Source: Prevotella sp. UBA4268 (GTDB taxonomy: Bacteria; Bacteroidota; Bacteroidia; Bacteroidales; Bacteroidaceae). From it: a stretch of 64,000 nucleotides of DNA. Location of the stretch: the NCBI GenBank assembly GCA_002395135.1, contig DGWC01000013.1, positions 2,062 to 66,061 of the forward strand, written 5' to 3'. Positions 62,820 to 64,000 of the stretch are shown piece by piece; positions within the stretch are counted from its first letter, which is position 1, and every line of letters begins with the position of its first letter. The notes under the pieces are model-generated. The model searched no databases and was not told where the DNA came from. It worked only from the letters and a program-made list of their open reading frames with translations. A program made the position numbers and the translations under genes.

Positions 62820-62913
62820 CCAAGCATTTAAAGAAAAAAAGTAAAATCTGTATTCCAATGATGAAGATTCTCAATATTTTTATCTAAATTTGCATCCCAA
62901 AAACATTTGTCAC

Positions 62914-64000
62914 ATGCCAGAAAGAAAAAGAAACAATACCCCGATAGACCCCAGTTACGGCCATCTCCAGCCACAAGCCACAGATATAGAGCGCGTGGTG
63001 CTGGGTGCATTGATGATTGACAAGGACGCTTTCTCCGTTGTAAGCGAGATTTTGACTCCCGAAACCTTCTATGAACCGCGCAACCAGAAAATTTATCATG
63101 CCATTCAAACGCTTTCGCTTGCTGAGAAACCTGTGGATATCATGACCGTTATTGAGGAATTGAAACGTGAATCCACGCTCGAAGAAGTTGGAGGTCCCGC
63201 TTATATCATCGAACTTAGTTCGCATGTGGTTTCGTCTGCTCATATCGAGTATCACTCGCGCATACTTAAGCAGAAGCATATGGCCCGTCAACTCATCACG
63301 TATGCCAGCGTCATCGAAGGGAAAGCGTTTGATGAAGGGGTGGATGTGGATGAACTGATGCAGGAAGCAGAGGCAAAACTCTTCGAATTGTCCCAGAAAA
63401 ACATGCGGCAAGACTATCTTCAGATTGACCCGATTCTTACGCAGGCCGTTGATATATTGCAGAAGGCAGCAGCCAATACCGGCGGTTTGACAGGTATAGC
63501 CACAGGTTACACGAAACTGGACGATATGACTGCCGGATGGCAACCGTCAGACTTGGTCATCATTGCTGGTCGTCCGGCCATGGGAAAGACGGCATTTGCC
63601 CTGTCGCTTGCCAAGAATATTGCTGTAGATTATCAGGTTCCCACAGCATTCTTCTCTCTTGAAATGAACAATGTTCAGTTGGTAAACCGATTGATATCAA
63701 ATGTTTGCGAGATTTCCGGAAAGAAAATACTTAACGGACAGTTAGATGATGAGGAATGGAAACGGCTCGACCGCAACATCCGTAGTCTGCAAGGGGCTCC
63801 CATTTACATAGACGACACGCCGGGAATGAGCATCTTTGAACTGCGAACCAAAGCCCGAAGGTTGGTGAGAGAGAAGGGCGTGAAAATCATTATGATAGAC
63901 TATTTGCAGTTGATGAATGCAAACGGCGCGCGTTTTGGTAGCAGACAGGAAGAAGTCTCCACCATCAGCCGCTCGCTGAAAACACTCGCCAAGGAACTGA
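62914..64000 (+). CDS. dnaB: Replicative DNA helicase (partial)
   Basis: The first 362 codons; the gene runs past the window end. The N-terminal domain (about 20-130) has QATDIERVVLGALMIDKDAF and EPRNQKIYHAIQTLS, typical of DnaB. The RecA-like domain starts near 185 with GLTGIATGYTKLDDMTAGWQ; Walker A is GRPAMGKT (Lys225), followed by PTAFFSLEMNNVQLVNRLIS and Walker B IIMIDYLQLM. No intein is seen up to the edge; the Walker A and DYLQLM sites, common intein positions, are intact. It unwinds DNA ahead of the replication fork. Confidence 0.95.
   Translation, partial: MPERKRNNTPIDPSYGHLQPQATDIERVVLGALMIDKDAFSVVSEILTPETFYEPRNQKIYHAIQTLSLAEKPVDIMTVIEELKRESTLEEVGGPAYIIELSSHVVSSAHIEYHSRILKQKHMARQLITYASVIEGKAFDEGVDVDELMQEAEAKLFELSQKNMRQDYLQIDPILTQAVDILQKAAANTGGLTGIATGYTKLDDMTAGWQPSDLVIIAGRPAMGKTAFALSLAKNIAVDYQVPTAFFSLEMNNVQLVNRLISNVCEISGKKILNGQLDDEEWKRLDRNIRSLQGAPIYIDDTPGMSIFELRTKARRLVREKGVKIIMIDYLQLMNANGARFGSRQEEVSTISRSLKTLAKEL

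Larger units (their letters stand above)
62360..62913. other. Long gap between DUF4491 and dnaB
   Basis: 554 bp of divergent promoter region. It holds the -7 box of DUF4491 (62385-62392), a basic short open frame (62611-62757, ATG, 48 codons, rich in Arg and Tyr) of doubtful coding value, and the dnaB promoter. A GC-rich island (62625-62690) stands out from the AT-rich surroundings. Confidence 0.5.

Noticed and set aside
62884..63543. Minus-strand frame of 219 codons opposite dnaB
   Set aside because: dnaB on the + strand is unmistakable; the minus frame has no family features and starts inside dnaB.

Overview
The window comes from a Bacteroidales bacterium, most likely Prevotella or a close relative. 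Evidence: many promoters carry the Bacteroidetes -7 box TAnnTTTG, several with a -33 TTG or TTTG 19-20 nt upstream; lpxC is fused to fabZ; and there are an Oar-like TonB receptor, a BACON-domain lipoprotein and Bacteroidales-type families (DUF4846, DUF4421, DUF1460, DUF4491, DUF5715, DUF6249). I see no tRNA, rRNA, insertion sequence, phage or CRISPR array.

Layout. 1-13.3 kb (+ strand): the tail of an upstream gene, an AraC-type regulator, a DUF6249/ECF sigma/membrane trio, then a run of ten genes for exported hydrolases and redox proteins (esterases, two lipoprotein flavodoxins, DUF362, a double cupin, two more alpha/beta hydrolases, an aldo/keto reductase and an iron alcohol dehydrogenase). 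It ends in a decayed third flavodoxin (13.7 kb). 14.1-21.3 kb (+): small envelope operons: DUF4846 with a SanA-like protein and a membrane protein; a B12/radical SAM enzyme with a divergent archaemetzincin, a small exported protein, a 24-residue membrane peptide and an L,D-transpeptidase; and a LytTR regulator with a phosphodiester-glycosidase-like membrane protein. 21.8 kb: a glucosaminidase with LysM.

22.7-41.2 kb (- strand) is housekeeping: Pif1-like helicase, PBP1A, miaA, lpxA, lpxC/fabZ, lpxD, an HD phosphohydrolase, then a tight nine-gene run phoH-purC-menG-aroE-TPM-lemA-purM-prfA-pyrF. 41.2-45.2 kb (+): DUF5715 (a LAS-peptidase-like protein), Gfo/Idh oxidoreductase, DUF4421 and DUF1460, converging on glyA (-). 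47.4-54.2 kb (+): galE, an Oar-like TonB receptor with its lipoprotein partner, and a small cupin. 54.4-60.1 kb: hexuronate catabolism (uxaB, uxuB, uxuA on -) interrupted by a kinase-like/CYTH fusion on +. 60.3-62.4 kb (-): a phosphodiesterase, rlmH and DUF4491. The window ends inside dnaB.

The most unusual items are: a ~400 bp non-coding element present twice (21.3 and 46.7 kb), carrying a 4- or 5-unit array of 15-17 bp imperfect palindromes, the two copies differing in length by exactly one unit; the lipoprotein redox/hydrolase cluster, with a duplicated terminator-promoter junction at both ends of its first block and a dead flavodoxin at its edge; the radical SAM/metzincin/small exported protein operon with a hidden microprotein; and the P-loop/CYTH fusion. 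Functions assigned to families are from recognition of motifs by eye; no database search was possible.
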